Assembly: GCA_928212115.1 (NCBI GenBank)
Contig: CAKMRJ010000001.1
Location: 190,949,232-191,013,231 of the forward strand
Direction of reading: 5' to 3'
Source: Lactuca virosa
Taxonomy: Eukaryota; Streptophyta; Magnoliopsida; Asterales; Asteraceae
Length of the DNA stretch: 64,000 bases
Below are positions 23,451 to 32,904 of this stretch, piece after piece. The notes under the pieces were generated by a model, which saw nothing but the letters and a program-made list of their open reading frames with translations, was not told where the DNA came from and made no database searches. Positions within the stretch are counted from its first letter, which is position 1. Each line of letters begins with the position of its first letter. Position numbers and translations under genes: made by a program.

Positions 23451-23458
23451 GTCACACA

Positions 23459-23527
23459 AGTGTACTTGTGTATGCATGCATGCATTGTATATGTATTATT
23501 GTGTGTGGTATTTTGAGGGAACTAACT
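23459..23527 (+). repeat. Small remnant of the interrupted LTR 12630-35100
   Basis: GTATTTTGAGGGAACTAACT here and TCACAAAGCTTTGGCTTAC at 34857 together restore the GGGAACTCAC...AAGCTT box that stands before the acceptor in related LTRs (for example 27240). This supports continuity across the gypsy insertion. Confidence 0.6.
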
Positions 23528-24406
23528 TGTAACATCTCAGGTTTCAGCTATTTTCAAATCCTTCCTTTGGTTTTAAATTATGGCATTTTGGTCCTTAGAT
23601 TGTAAAGATGTAGCCCTAAGAAGCCCTAGTGGCAAAATGGTAATTTTGGAGAAGGATTTATACGATGAGCATACGTGTGAGTACGCTAAGAGTGCTAGGG
23701 TGCGCCTTAGTACGTTGGGCATACAAATATATACGTTGGGCGTACTTATGTCCGAGTGAAACCCAAATTTTTAGGGTTTGAGGGGTATTTAAACACCTTT
23801 ATGGATTATTTAGCCTCATCCTTTCAGCCTCCAAGTCCTTGAGTTGTTTTTGGCAAAACCTAACCCCATAAGAGAGTGTGTTGAGCTAAAAGTGTGTTCT
23901 TTTTTATGCTTAAGGAAGAAGGAGTTGAATCAAGGAGATTAGAAGTTGAGCATATCTTCGGAGAACGTCCCACGTACTCACATGTTTCAGCCATTTTCGA
24001 GTTAACTCGGTTGGGTTGAATCAGTTGGGTTGACTCGTCTGGGTTGACTCAGTGGGTTTATGGGTTTTTACCAGTTGACTTTGAGTTTGACCATGTTTGA
24101 CCATGTTTGACCAAGTTTGACTTTTAAGGGTATTATGGGTATTATTGGGTTTGATGGAATTGGTCACTTGCTGGTTGTAGGTATTTGAGTTGAGAGTTGA
24201 GATTCGAATTCGGGCCTTATCAGTTCTGTGTTGCTTGTGAGGTGAGTTTTCCTCACTATACTTTCAGGTCGAAGGCACCAAGGTCGGTCAATTGGTTTGA
24301 TAACATGATACTGTTGATATGTTAAGTATGGGATAGATATGCATGCTAGTTTTGATATGCTAGTCTGGTAGATCTATAGGACTACCTGTGATACTATCTG
24401 TTTATC

Positions 24407-26852
24407 TGTCACACCCCCAAACTGGAACGGCGGAAATGTTCGGGGGCGGAGGACGTCATGTTTAGCATCACAACCAATGAATAATAGGAAACATAGCAAC
24501 ACAACCAATACAGTGGATACATATATAAGTAAAATGTTTACATCAGTTTGAAATCTTGTTTTAGGTACATCAACAGTATGTAAAAGATAAACATACGACT
24601 TTTATTGCTCCAGCTTCTCAAAATCCAGCAGGTACCTGTCTACTAATTCCCTGAGAATACAAGCAGTTTTGAAAGAATATCAGCATAAAGCTGGTGAGTT
24701 CATAAGCATTTAGTTTTGGTGGAAAAATGTTCTTTGATTCTTTTTGAAAAGTGTTCCTCAAGAAAATCCTATATTTTCTTATGAAAAGTAGTTTTGAAAG
24801 AGTATCTATTAGTAGAAAGTAAACCATCAGTATTAGAAATGCCAGTGTTATCCTAGGAAAATCCTATATTTTCCCTAAAAGCGGGTTATCTGTCCTAGAG
24901 GTAGAGATGGCAGTTTAGAAATCCTTAGAAATCCCCGATTACTATTAGCATATAGAAAAGTAGTTTTATTACTCAAAATAAAACAAATGAAGATTAGAGT
25001 CCGTAAACCAAAGTTAGTTTATACTTATTTAAGAGTCGTATAACCATACTTGATATGACCTAGAGACCTTTATAACGTTCTTCAGGCGTTAAGCTAAATG
25101 ACATTTGTTCACCCCAGGCGTTCCCGCCTAACTGTAGCTAGCAGTTCAGGTGTGGGATTGTCAGTACCGAATAGATCTATTCACAAATCTCACGCTCTCC
25201 CTCCAGGAGACTCTGGTTATACTAAAAGGATTTATCACTGTACACCTAAGAGTACAGTATTGAAGTAGAGCCTCACAATTTTTTATCTAGTTTACTAGCG
25301 AGAAACAGTATAAAACAATAATTAACCTTGAATAATAGTACTTTATACTCCTGAGAAAAAATATAACATAAACTAAATCTGCCATAGTTTATACATATTT
25401 ATTCATGAAATCTGATTTGGTGAAAAACTGCCTAGAGGGTTATCCCAAACTATACCCATTATAGTTTATTAGAGTTGATATGGAAAATGTTTAGTAAAAA
25501 CCTTTCTGAAAACCATGAAGTAGATTGCCAAAATAAAAGCTTCCCTTATGCTCGACATAATACAAAAGGGATAAAATATCGGAATATTTTATTAAACATG
25601 GAAATCGTTGAATTGTATTAATAAGTTTAAAACTTAATAAAATACTTTGAGTTTGGCTTGTATTCCCCCCCTGAAAACATTAAAAACACGGAAAATGTAG
25701 GGGTATGAACACACTTGTAGTGAGTGGTTCTGACGTGTGGTTGGAAGAAGAGTGCAGAGTGTCAGGTGTAACCTTGAGCACACAATGATCCTAATAGACA
25801 CATATAGACATGTATGTGTATGAATTTAGTGCATAAACGACTAAATAAGAAGGGTAACACCCTTATTGGCTAGGAAACTCTAACATTTATGGGATACAAT
25901 CACATATGATTGCATAACTAGGGTATATGGCCACCCTATAAAGTTTACGGTCAAAGAGGTATGACCATTGGAGTTCACGGTCCAAGTGTTTACGGTTTTA
26001 GTGTTTACGGTCCAATGACCTTATGGTCATAGAGTTCACGGTCTAATGACCTTACAGTCATAAAGTTTACGGTCCATGGGTTTACGGTTCCATGGGTTCA
26101 CGGTTCATGGGTTTACGGCCCATGAATATACGGTCATTGAAGGGTGTACGGTCTAAGGAGATACAACCGTAAACTCATCATTCTTCCACAAATGATGGTT
26201 TTCAAGGGCTTCATTCAAAGGCATCTGATTCTAGGGACCATGCTTAGCCTTAGGAAGGGTAAAGGCTATAAGAACACCCTTTATAAGGGTTTACGGTCTA
26301 TGAAGATTCATAGGACCGTAAACTCTTTTGTTCGAGCAAAGGGTGATGATCTTAAGTCCAAAATGAAGGATTTTAACTCGATTCATGAAGGGGAAGATGA
26401 TACTCACGGTTTTTGAAGGCAAAGAAGGTGTTTTCGGTCCAAAACACAACCGTGTTCTTGAAGATCTTGGAGGAAACTCGATGCAGGTAGAGAGAGAGTG
26501 GAGAGAGAAAGCCTTTGAAGTGTTTAGAGTGTGAAATGAAGGCCAAATACTCTATATATAGGGTAGAGTTCTCGGTCAAAAAAAAGGGGAGTCCACCTGA
26601 CCGTAAACGGTTTTACGGTCTACACGAGTTTACGGTCGTAAACTCGTCCTGACCGTCAACTCGGTAATTTTCGAGGAAGTTTAAAGTTTTTCGCGTGATT
26701 CCCGGTTTATTCCGAATCGTATAAAATACATATTATTTATTTAAAACTTAAGGTCCTTCCCAAATTAAGAAATTTGACGGAATTAAATAAAAACCCAAAT
26801 TTTATTAACGGAAACTGGGTAAGGATAACGGGAAAAGTTTCTGGTTGTCACA
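24407..26852 (-). repeat. Solo LTR, minus sense, TSD TTATC
   Basis: From TGTCACACCCCC to GGTTGTCACA, flanked by TTATC at 24402-24406 and 26853-26857. The empty site is visible in the 3' LTR (TGTTTATCTGTATATG, 34240). Minus-strand order: GTTTACGGTC palindromes (densest 26600-26646), TATA box in CTATATATAG (~26552), poly-C (25668-25674) and acceptor TTCTCAG (end 24651). Many further TTTACGGTC half-sites extend over 25945-26340. Confidence 0.95.
26623..26646. repeat. Near-perfect palindrome, arms of 11 bp
   Basis: ACGAGTTTACG-GT-CGTAAACTCGT, upstream of the minus-strand TATA box of the solo LTR. A second, looser one (CCGTAAACGGTTTTACGG) lies at about 26600-26617. Confidence 0.9.
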
Positions 26853-27464
26853 TTATCTGTATATGATAACATATGTTATATGTTGACATATTATGTGGGT
26901 TGGGTTGAGGTTGTACTGCTCTGTGCTATAGCCAACAAACCCTGGAGCATACTAGTTATGAGTTGAGGGCCATGGAGGGCATTCCAGACTCATACTGAGG
27001 GCTCATAAGCATTCCAGATACGAGCTGAGGGCCGGGAAGGGCATGCCAGACTCGTACTGAGGGCTTAGTGGTATTTAGTCCGAGGACTGATCAGGCCGGG
27101 AGCAAGCCAGACATAAGTTGTGGGACCAGGGGCAAGCCATACTTATGCTGTGGACTCAGGGGTAATCCAGTCTGTTAGTTGTGGACCCGTTGCATGTTGT
27201 TATTATGTTTGTGCTATTTGCTTGTGTATTGATATTTTAGGGAACTCACTAAGCTTTAGGCTTATAGTTTTGGATTATGTTTCAGGTCCCTCAGAGGATT
27301 GTGGAAAGGCGAAGGCAAGATCGTGCACCTCCTCATGTTTTGTTTTCGTAATTTTGGGATTTCTCTGATATTGAACCTGTTTTGAAAACTATTAGTAAAC
27401 AATGATGATTTATGGGTTGTTTTAAAAGTTTAAATTTTTCACAAATTTTATGGATGTTACAATT

Positions 27465-27477
27465 TGGTATCAGAGCC
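27465..27477 (+). promoter_or_regulatory. Primer binding site (iMet tRNA) of the gypsy element
   Basis: TGGTATCAGAGCC, three bases after the LTR end. Confidence 0.95.
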
Positions 27478-28216
27478 TTGGTTTGAGTGAATTGGAGGAA
27501 CACTTGTGTGAGTGAAGTCTCAAGTTATAGAAATGATTTTTTTAAATGGTTTTCAAAATAATCGATGAGGATGCGATGTGTGCGATCAGCCAGAGCCAGT
27601 AACTAGACCCCAAAATACCATACTGTTATTTGATATTATGATATGTTAGAAAAGCATGCTAGCTATAGGCTAGGGTTCTTCAAGATTTTGCATGATAGAA
27701 TTGCCTGATTATATGATGCCTGATAACATAGGGTTCTTCTCTAATGGAATTGACATCATTATTGTACTTTCTTAATGTATGCATCATGGTCATTCATAAA
27801 TAAGAACTTATAGCCTGAGAATGTTTGGTTTGGCCTTATTTCATGTTCTTGTTTGATGAAGGACTTAGGGTAGGATCAGATATTCAACTGTCTATATGGT
27901 CCAGTGTTATGTACGGCTAGCATACACGAGTGTTTCAGGGTTGGTGGAGGTCTCATGGATGAGTGGTGTGGGGTCAGTCGGCCAGTTTTGAGATATATAG
28001 CCTTCCTCTACGGTGTGAGGATTGAGCGTATGAGTATGTTAGAGAGTATTGTTAGGGTGTTGTGATGATCCTCTGAGACAAATACGGTTAGGTGTGGAAG
28101 GTAGTATGGGTTCGTACTACTGAAAGCACATGACCCGTACGTGGCAAGGAAGTCACAACCGATAGGGCTATGTTGGGAGTTAGTTCCCCGTTATGATATG
28201 TGTGTTATCTGATATC

Positions 28217-28238
28217 CTCCTGGTTTATTTTCAGTATG
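28217..28238 (+). promoter_or_regulatory. Predicted splice acceptor directly before the gag ATG
   Basis: CTGGTTTATTTTCAG ends at 28234 and the Gag ATG starts at 28236. The pyrimidine tract and CAG fit a plant 3' splice site. With a donor in the LTR (24242) or another leader donor, it would remove the primer site from the gag message. Confidence 0.5.
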
Positions 28239-29320
28239 GTGACTACGCATCGAGTTAAGACAAGATCTGGTTCGGGATCAGGAGCTGGCCGTCAGGGTGA
28301 GTCGGTTGCGTTGGATAACAGGATTAGGGAGATCCTGCAGGAGGAGGTTGTTACTCGTTTCCGAGCTCAGTTGCCAGAGATGTTTAGGTCTACCAAGATT
28401 GCCATGATTGAATACTTTGATGAGCGTTATGCTACTTTGTTCGAGGCTGCTGTTGCAGCCACTGCAGCCATTGCGGCTGCAGGGGTTGTATCGGGTCGGG
28501 TTTTCATTATCAGGACTTCGACAATATAAAGCCCCCGACTTTCAATGGAGTGCAAGACCCGATCATCGCCATGAGGTGGCTAGCTGATGTGGAGGGATGT
28601 TTCTTCACTTGTTAATGTCCAGCTGACCAGAAGTTCATATGCACTCTGAACCTTCTCAGGACCGGAGTGAAGGATTGGTGGAGGTTTGCTACTAGTTCCT
28701 ATTCAGCTGAGCAGAGAGTTGTTGTGTCTTGGGAGTAGTTCTCTGAGATGTTCCGCTCCCGATATTTTCTGCTAGTGGAGCGAGAGAGGTTGGCCCAAGA
28801 GTACCTGGATTTGAGGCAGGGTTCTGAGACGGTGACGGAGATCACCAAGATGTTTACGGAGAGGGCTATGTTTTGTCCTGAGTTTGTTGCATCTGAGCAG
28901 GCTCAGATGACCCGTTACTTGAGCATGCTCAAGACGGAGATCATACAGTTTGTTTCTACTTAGCGCTATGGTACATTGTTGGAGATGTAGGAGGCCGCCA
29001 AGCGGCGTGAGATTGAGATTGATTTGCAGACGAGGGAGCCGATGCCGGCCCCAGCGTAGTCACAGCCTGCGCCAAAATGGTTTAAGGCCGCCGATGTCAG
29101 ATTTGGGACCTGTAAGGGCCGCACTTGTAGGAAGTGCAGCAAGGTGCATGAGGGTGCTTATCGATCATAATCTGGGTGCCACAATTGTGGCCGGCAGGGC
29201 CATATGGCGAGGGATTGCCTCCAGCAGGCTCCAGCACTCAGTTCCAGGATTTTTTTATCATTGCCACCAAGTTGGACATGTGAAGGCCAACTACACATCG
29301 CTTGCTGCTAGGCCAGTGTA
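28236..29320 (+). pseudogene. gag: gag pseudogene of the gypsy element
   Basis: It starts MVTTHRVKTRSGSG, and a hydrophilic N-terminus is followed by an Ala-rich segment. After a frame change near 28500 it continues with the Ty3 Gag capsid core (KPPTFNG, RWLADVEGCF, a DWW motif, then FRSRYF). The nucleocapsid has one canonical knuckle CHNCGRQGHMARDC (~29180-29221). A second has Tyr in place of its first Cys (YHCHQVGHVKANY). At least six stops or frameshifts break it, among them a stop after FFTC (28615) and TAG codons near 28738, 28961 and 28988. I chose the ATG at 28236 over an upstream in-frame one because it follows a splice-acceptor-like site. Gag would form the particle that packages the RNA. 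Confidence 0.85.
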
Positions 29321-29327
29321 GGCTCCA

Positions 29328-29642
29328 GTGCTAGCTACTTTGAGGATCACGGATGGGAGTCAGGGTAGAGTGGAGCCCCTGAGGGCTCGAGGTCGTGCTT
29401 TCCAGCTTACTGCAGAGGAGGCCAGAGCAGCTCGAGATGTTGTGATTGGTATGTTTCTATCCCTTATTCTGTTAATTATGTTTTGTGTTATGCTTCTGTT
29501 TGTACCTCTGTTAGGTACATTCCTAGTAAACTCTTTGCCTGCTCTAGTATTGTTTGACTTGGGTGCAAGTCGGTCTTTTGTATCTCGGTCATTCAGTAGG
29601 GAGTTTGATATGCCCATTGGAGAGTTAGAGTGTCCGTTGTGA
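29328..29642 (+). pseudogene. pol: Gag-protease junction and aspartic protease, with possible 66-bp intron
   Basis: The frame is open across 105 codons. Its C-terminal half carries PALVLFDLGASRSFVS, the retropepsin active site with DLGAS where DSGAS or DTGAS is usual. Between the Gag linker (ARDVVIG) and TFLVNSLPALVLFD sits an unexpected hydrophobic run of 22 residues, coded by 29449-29514. This begins GTATGT, ends GTTAG, is T-rich and has a length divisible by three. Splicing it out would restore the usual linker exactly. The protease would mature Gag-Pol; here it is followed by a stop at 29640. Confidence 0.75.
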
Positions 29643-29879
29643 GTCACTATCGCCAACGAACATGGAGTTTCTGCATCATCAGTATATCAGGGTTGTATTC
29701 TAGAGATTTTCGGGGTGCCTTATATGATCGATTTGACCCCTATCCCCATGGGGGATGTCTGCGTGACTGTGGATATGGATTGGTTGAGCCGTTTCTGTGC
29801 TATGATTGATTGTGAGGGCCAGCGCGTGGTAGTTTGAACCCCAAATGGGGGAGAACTGGTTATCTATGGAGAGGGCACC

Positions 29880-30956
29880 AGGATGGGTTCAAGGTTTTGT
29901 TCTGTAGCCAGGGCTCAGCAGTATATTCAGCACAGGTGTGCGGGTTATTTGGCTTATGTGGTGGATACGCATGTTGGGGATCATGTTTCAGTTTCAGAGG
30001 TCCCGCTTGTCAGGGAGTTTGCCGATGTATTTCCGGATGAGCTACCCGGTGTGCCTCCTGAGAGGCAGGTCGAGTTCAGGATTGACCTTGTGTCGGGTGC
30101 GGCCCTGATTGATAAGGCGTCGTACCGCTTGGCACCGCCTGAGATGCAGGAGTTGTCATCGCAGCTCCAAGAGCTACTAGGAAAGCAGTTCATCAGACCG
30201 ATTAGTTCTCCGTAGGGAGCGCCGATTTTATTTGTCAAGAAGAAGGATGGTTCATACCGGATGTGTATTGAATACCGGGAGTTCAACAAGCTAACGGTGA
30301 AGAACCGTTATCCCCTTCCGCAGATTGATGATCCATTTGATCAGTTTCAAGGTGCATCTTGGTTCTCCAAGATAGATCTGAGGTCCGGGTACCATCAGGT
30401 CAGGGTGAGAGAGGAGGACGTGGAGAAGACCGCATTCTGGACTAGTTATGGGCATTACGAGTTCGGACTAGTTATGGGCAGTACGAGTTCGTGGTGATGT
30501 CATTCGGGCTCACAAATGCGCCTGCGGTATTTATGGATTTGATGAATCGGGTATGCGGGCCGATGCTCGATCATTCGGTTATTGTGTTTATTGATGATAT
30601 TTTGGTGTATTCCAAGACCATAGAGCAGCATGAGGAGCATCTTCGCGAGCTTTTGGGAGTTTTGAGGCGAGAACGGCTTTATGCTAAGTTCTCGAAGTGC
30701 GAGTTTTGGTTACGAGAGGTTCGGTTCCTTGGACACCTCGTTAAACACCTCGTTAACCAGGACGGGATATTGGTCGATCCGGCCAAGATCGAGGCAATGA
30801 TGCAGTGGGAGGTTCCGAAATCTCCATCTGATATTAAGAGTTTCTTGGGGTTGGCAGGGTACTACCAGAGATTCATTCAGGATTTCTCCAAGATTGCAGT
30901 ACCCCTCACTCGACTGACAAGGAAGGAGGTAAATTTCCGGTGGGGCCTTTAGCAGC
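29880..30956 (+). pseudogene. pol: Reverse transcriptase pseudogene
   Basis: Domains in order: the connector VREFADVFPDELPGVPPER (~30015), YRLAPPEMQEL, a TAG in place of a sense codon at 30213, then [42 protein letters not shown] and [13 protein letters not shown]. The catalytic box is [13 protein letters not shown] (~30579-30617), followed by the thumb motif [12 protein letters not shown]. The FIDD aspartates are present. A 26-bp tandem duplication (30440-30465 and 30466-30491) shifts the frame just before [13 protein letters not shown] stop at 30949 ends the segment. The enzyme would copy the element RNA into DNA. Confidence 0.9.
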
Positions 30957-31400
30957 AGTCAACATTTGAGACCCTTCGGCAGAGATTATGTGAGGCCCCG
31001 ATTTTGGCCCTCCCATTGGGAATTGAGGATTTCGTGGTATTCTGTGATGCTTCCATCACTAGTTTGGGGTCGGTCCTCATGCAGAGAGGACGGGTGATAG
31101 CATATGTTTCGCGGCAATTTGAAGTCGCACGAGACGAGGTATCCCACGTATGATATGGAATTGGGGGGCAGTGGTTTTTGCCCTCAAGATTTGGAGGCAT
31201 TATCTGTATGGGGTCCATTATACCATCTACACGGATCACAAGAGTTTGAGGCACATCATAGATCAGCCGAACCTGAACATGAGGTGGCGCAGGTGGTTGG
31301 ACGTAGTCAAGGATTATGACTACAATATCCTTTACCATCCGGGTAAAGTGAATGTGGTGGCAGATGCTTTGAGCCGCAAGTCGGCTGGGTCGTCAGAGGG
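30957..31400 (+). pseudogene. pol: RNase H pseudogene of the gypsy element
   Basis: The Ty3 RNase H series VVFCDAS (first catalytic Asp), GSVLMQ, the Glu-containing YDMELG, then TDHKSLRHI and DALSRK is recognisable across three frames. Two single-base insertions explain the breaks: an extra T in the CAATTT run near 31118-31120 and an extra G in the G-run 31163-31168. It would degrade the RNA strand of the hybrid. Confidence 0.85.
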
Positions 31401-32884
31401 GGTATCATGTATGAGGATATCAGTGGATTCCCTGCTTTTGGGATGATTAGGGAGGCTCAGGACAAAGGTTTTCAGGAAGAGAAATGGAAGATTGAGAGGA
31501 TCAGGGGTGAGATCACCAGATTTATTCTGGATAGTCTTGGATTGTTGACCCGTTGTGGTCAGCTATGGGTTCCTAGGTCTGGTGGAGACAGACAGATTGT
31601 GTTGGAGGAGGCTCATAAGTCTCGCTTTTCTATCCATATGGGGGCCACCAAGATGTATCGGGGTCTGAAATTGAGCTATTGGTGGCCGTGTATGAAGAGG
31701 GAGATCGCCTAGTATGTGGAGAGGTGCTTGACCTGCAGGATGGTCAAGGTCGAGCATCAGAGGCCTCAAGGAAAGCTGTAGCCTCTGGAGTTTTCCCATG
31801 TGGAAATGGGAGCATATTTTGATGGACTTCATCACCAATTTTCCGAGGACAGCAAACGGCTTTGATGCTATTTGGGTCATCGTGGATCGATTAACCAAGA
31901 GTGCCCATTTCCTGTCGATTCAGGAGATTTCTTCGTCCGAGAAGTTGGCAGATGTGTATATTTGAGAGATCTTTGCTTTCCATGGGGTTCCGGTCTCCAT
32001 TGTTTCAGACCATGATGTTCGGTTCACCTCCGGTTTTTGGCAGAAGTTTCATGAGGAACTGGGTACGAGGTTGCACTTCAGCACAGCTTATCATCCACAG
32101 ACCGACGGCCATAGTGAGCGGAAGATACAGACCCTTGAGGATATGTTGCGGGCCTATGTCATTGATTTTGGTGGGAGCTAGGACTCCTACCTACCTCTTG
32201 CGGAGTTCTCCTACAACAATAGTATTCACACCCACATTGGTGCTCCGCATTTTGAGCTCTTTTATAGGCGGAGATGTCGTACCCCGGTCTGCTGGGGCGA
32301 GGTTGGTCACAGGGTTATGGTATGGACTGAGGTGGTCCTTTAGACTACGGAGATCATTCCTTAGATTAGGCAGAGATTGAAGACTACTTAGAGTCGGCAG
32401 AAGAGTTATGCCGACCGGTGCCGATCCGAGTTGGAGTTTCAGGCCGGCGACATGGTGTTACCGAAGGTCTCACCTTGCAAAGGTGTGATTCACTTCCGGG
32501 CAGAGGGGGAAATTGGGTCCCCGATATATTGGGCCATTCCAAATTATTGTCAGGGTTGGCAAGGTCGCCTACAGATTGGATCTTCCTGAGGATCTCAGTC
32601 AGATTCATAGCATTTTCCATGTTTCGCAGCTGCGAAAGTGCGTATTGGATGAGGATGCAGTAGTGTCGTTGGATGATATTCAGGTTGATGAGCACCTGAA
32701 CTATGTTGAGAGACCAGTGGCTATTTTGGAGAGGAAAGTAAATGTTTTGCGCAGCAAGGAAGTACCTTTGGTAAAGGTATGATGGAAGTATCGGAGGGGC
32801 TCCGAGTGGACCTTGGAGCCGGAGGTTGAGATGCGGGGGCATTACCCAGATTTGTTCTCTGCAGCAGACTTCAAGGACGAAGTT
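31401..32884 (+). pseudogene. pol: Integrase pseudogene with chromovirus-like tail
   Basis: Zinc-binding HHCC region: H near EEAHKSRFSIHMGATKMY, then CLTCRMVKVEHQRP (~31729). Core motifs follow across frames: the first Asp in LMDFITNFP (~31820), the second in [13 protein letters not shown] (~32008), and Glu in [13 protein letters not shown] (~32115), spaced as in a DDE integrase. The C-terminal part has IGPFQIIVRVGKVAYRLDLP, HVSQLRKC, and a tail RPVAILERKVNVLR...EVPLVKV...EWTLEPEVEM like the chromodomain-type tails of Tekay/Del elements. Stops occur at 31710, 31963, 32179 and 32341 and elsewhere. It would insert the cDNA, and the tail may direct it to chromatin. Confidence 0.88.
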
Positions 32885-32889
32885 TAGTT

Positions 32890-32904
32890 CAAGTGGGGGA
32901 GAGT
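32890..32904 (+). promoter_or_regulatory. Polypurine tract of the gypsy element
   Basis: AAGTGGGGGAGAGT directly before the 3' LTR terminus TGTAACATCCC. It is the plus-strand priming site. Confidence 0.9.

Larger units (their letters stand above)
16554..23458 (-). mobile_element. Gag-only LTR retrotransposon (element E), minus strand
   Basis: Both LTRs start TGTCACACCCCC and are near-identical for the first ~180 bp (16554-16737 and 19739-19927). The right limit GGTGTCACA at 23458 is followed by CAAGT, while TAAGT precedes the left limit: a 5-bp TSD with one mismatch. The interior carries a primer site and a shortened gag, and no protease, reverse transcriptase or integrase. It is therefore non-autonomous and would have needed enzymes from a relative. 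Confidence 0.65.
19739..23458 (-). repeat. 5' LTR of element E (3.7 kb)
   Basis: From TGTCACACCCCC to GGTGTCACA. Minus-strand order: four ~160-bp U3 units (22830-23450), a GC-rich CGGACAGGTGGCGAGG-type repeat block (22440-22700), TATA box CTATATAAGG (around 22415-22424), donor AAAGTGAGT (22159-22167), poly-C tract (22101-22111), 71-bp array, 35-bp array, and acceptor TTGTATTTTAG (intron end 19985). Confidence 0.7.
23528..27461 (+). repeat. 5' LTR of the gypsy element, interrupted
   Basis: TGTAACATCT...ATGTTACA, with a solo LTR at 24407-26852. Without it the LTR is ~1.48 kb against 1.95 kb for its partner. It lacks the part matching about 33335-33830 of the 3' LTR; the join lies near 23957. 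It has GTACG-type palindromes (23670-23745), TATA box TATTTAAA (23786-23793), donor GAGGTGAGT (24239-24247) and acceptor ATGTTTCAG (end 27285). Confidence 0.9.

Noticed and set aside
16554..23458. A CRISPR-like or phage-type system because of regular repeats
   Set aside because: The repeats have no unique spacers, and the context is a plant LTR element.
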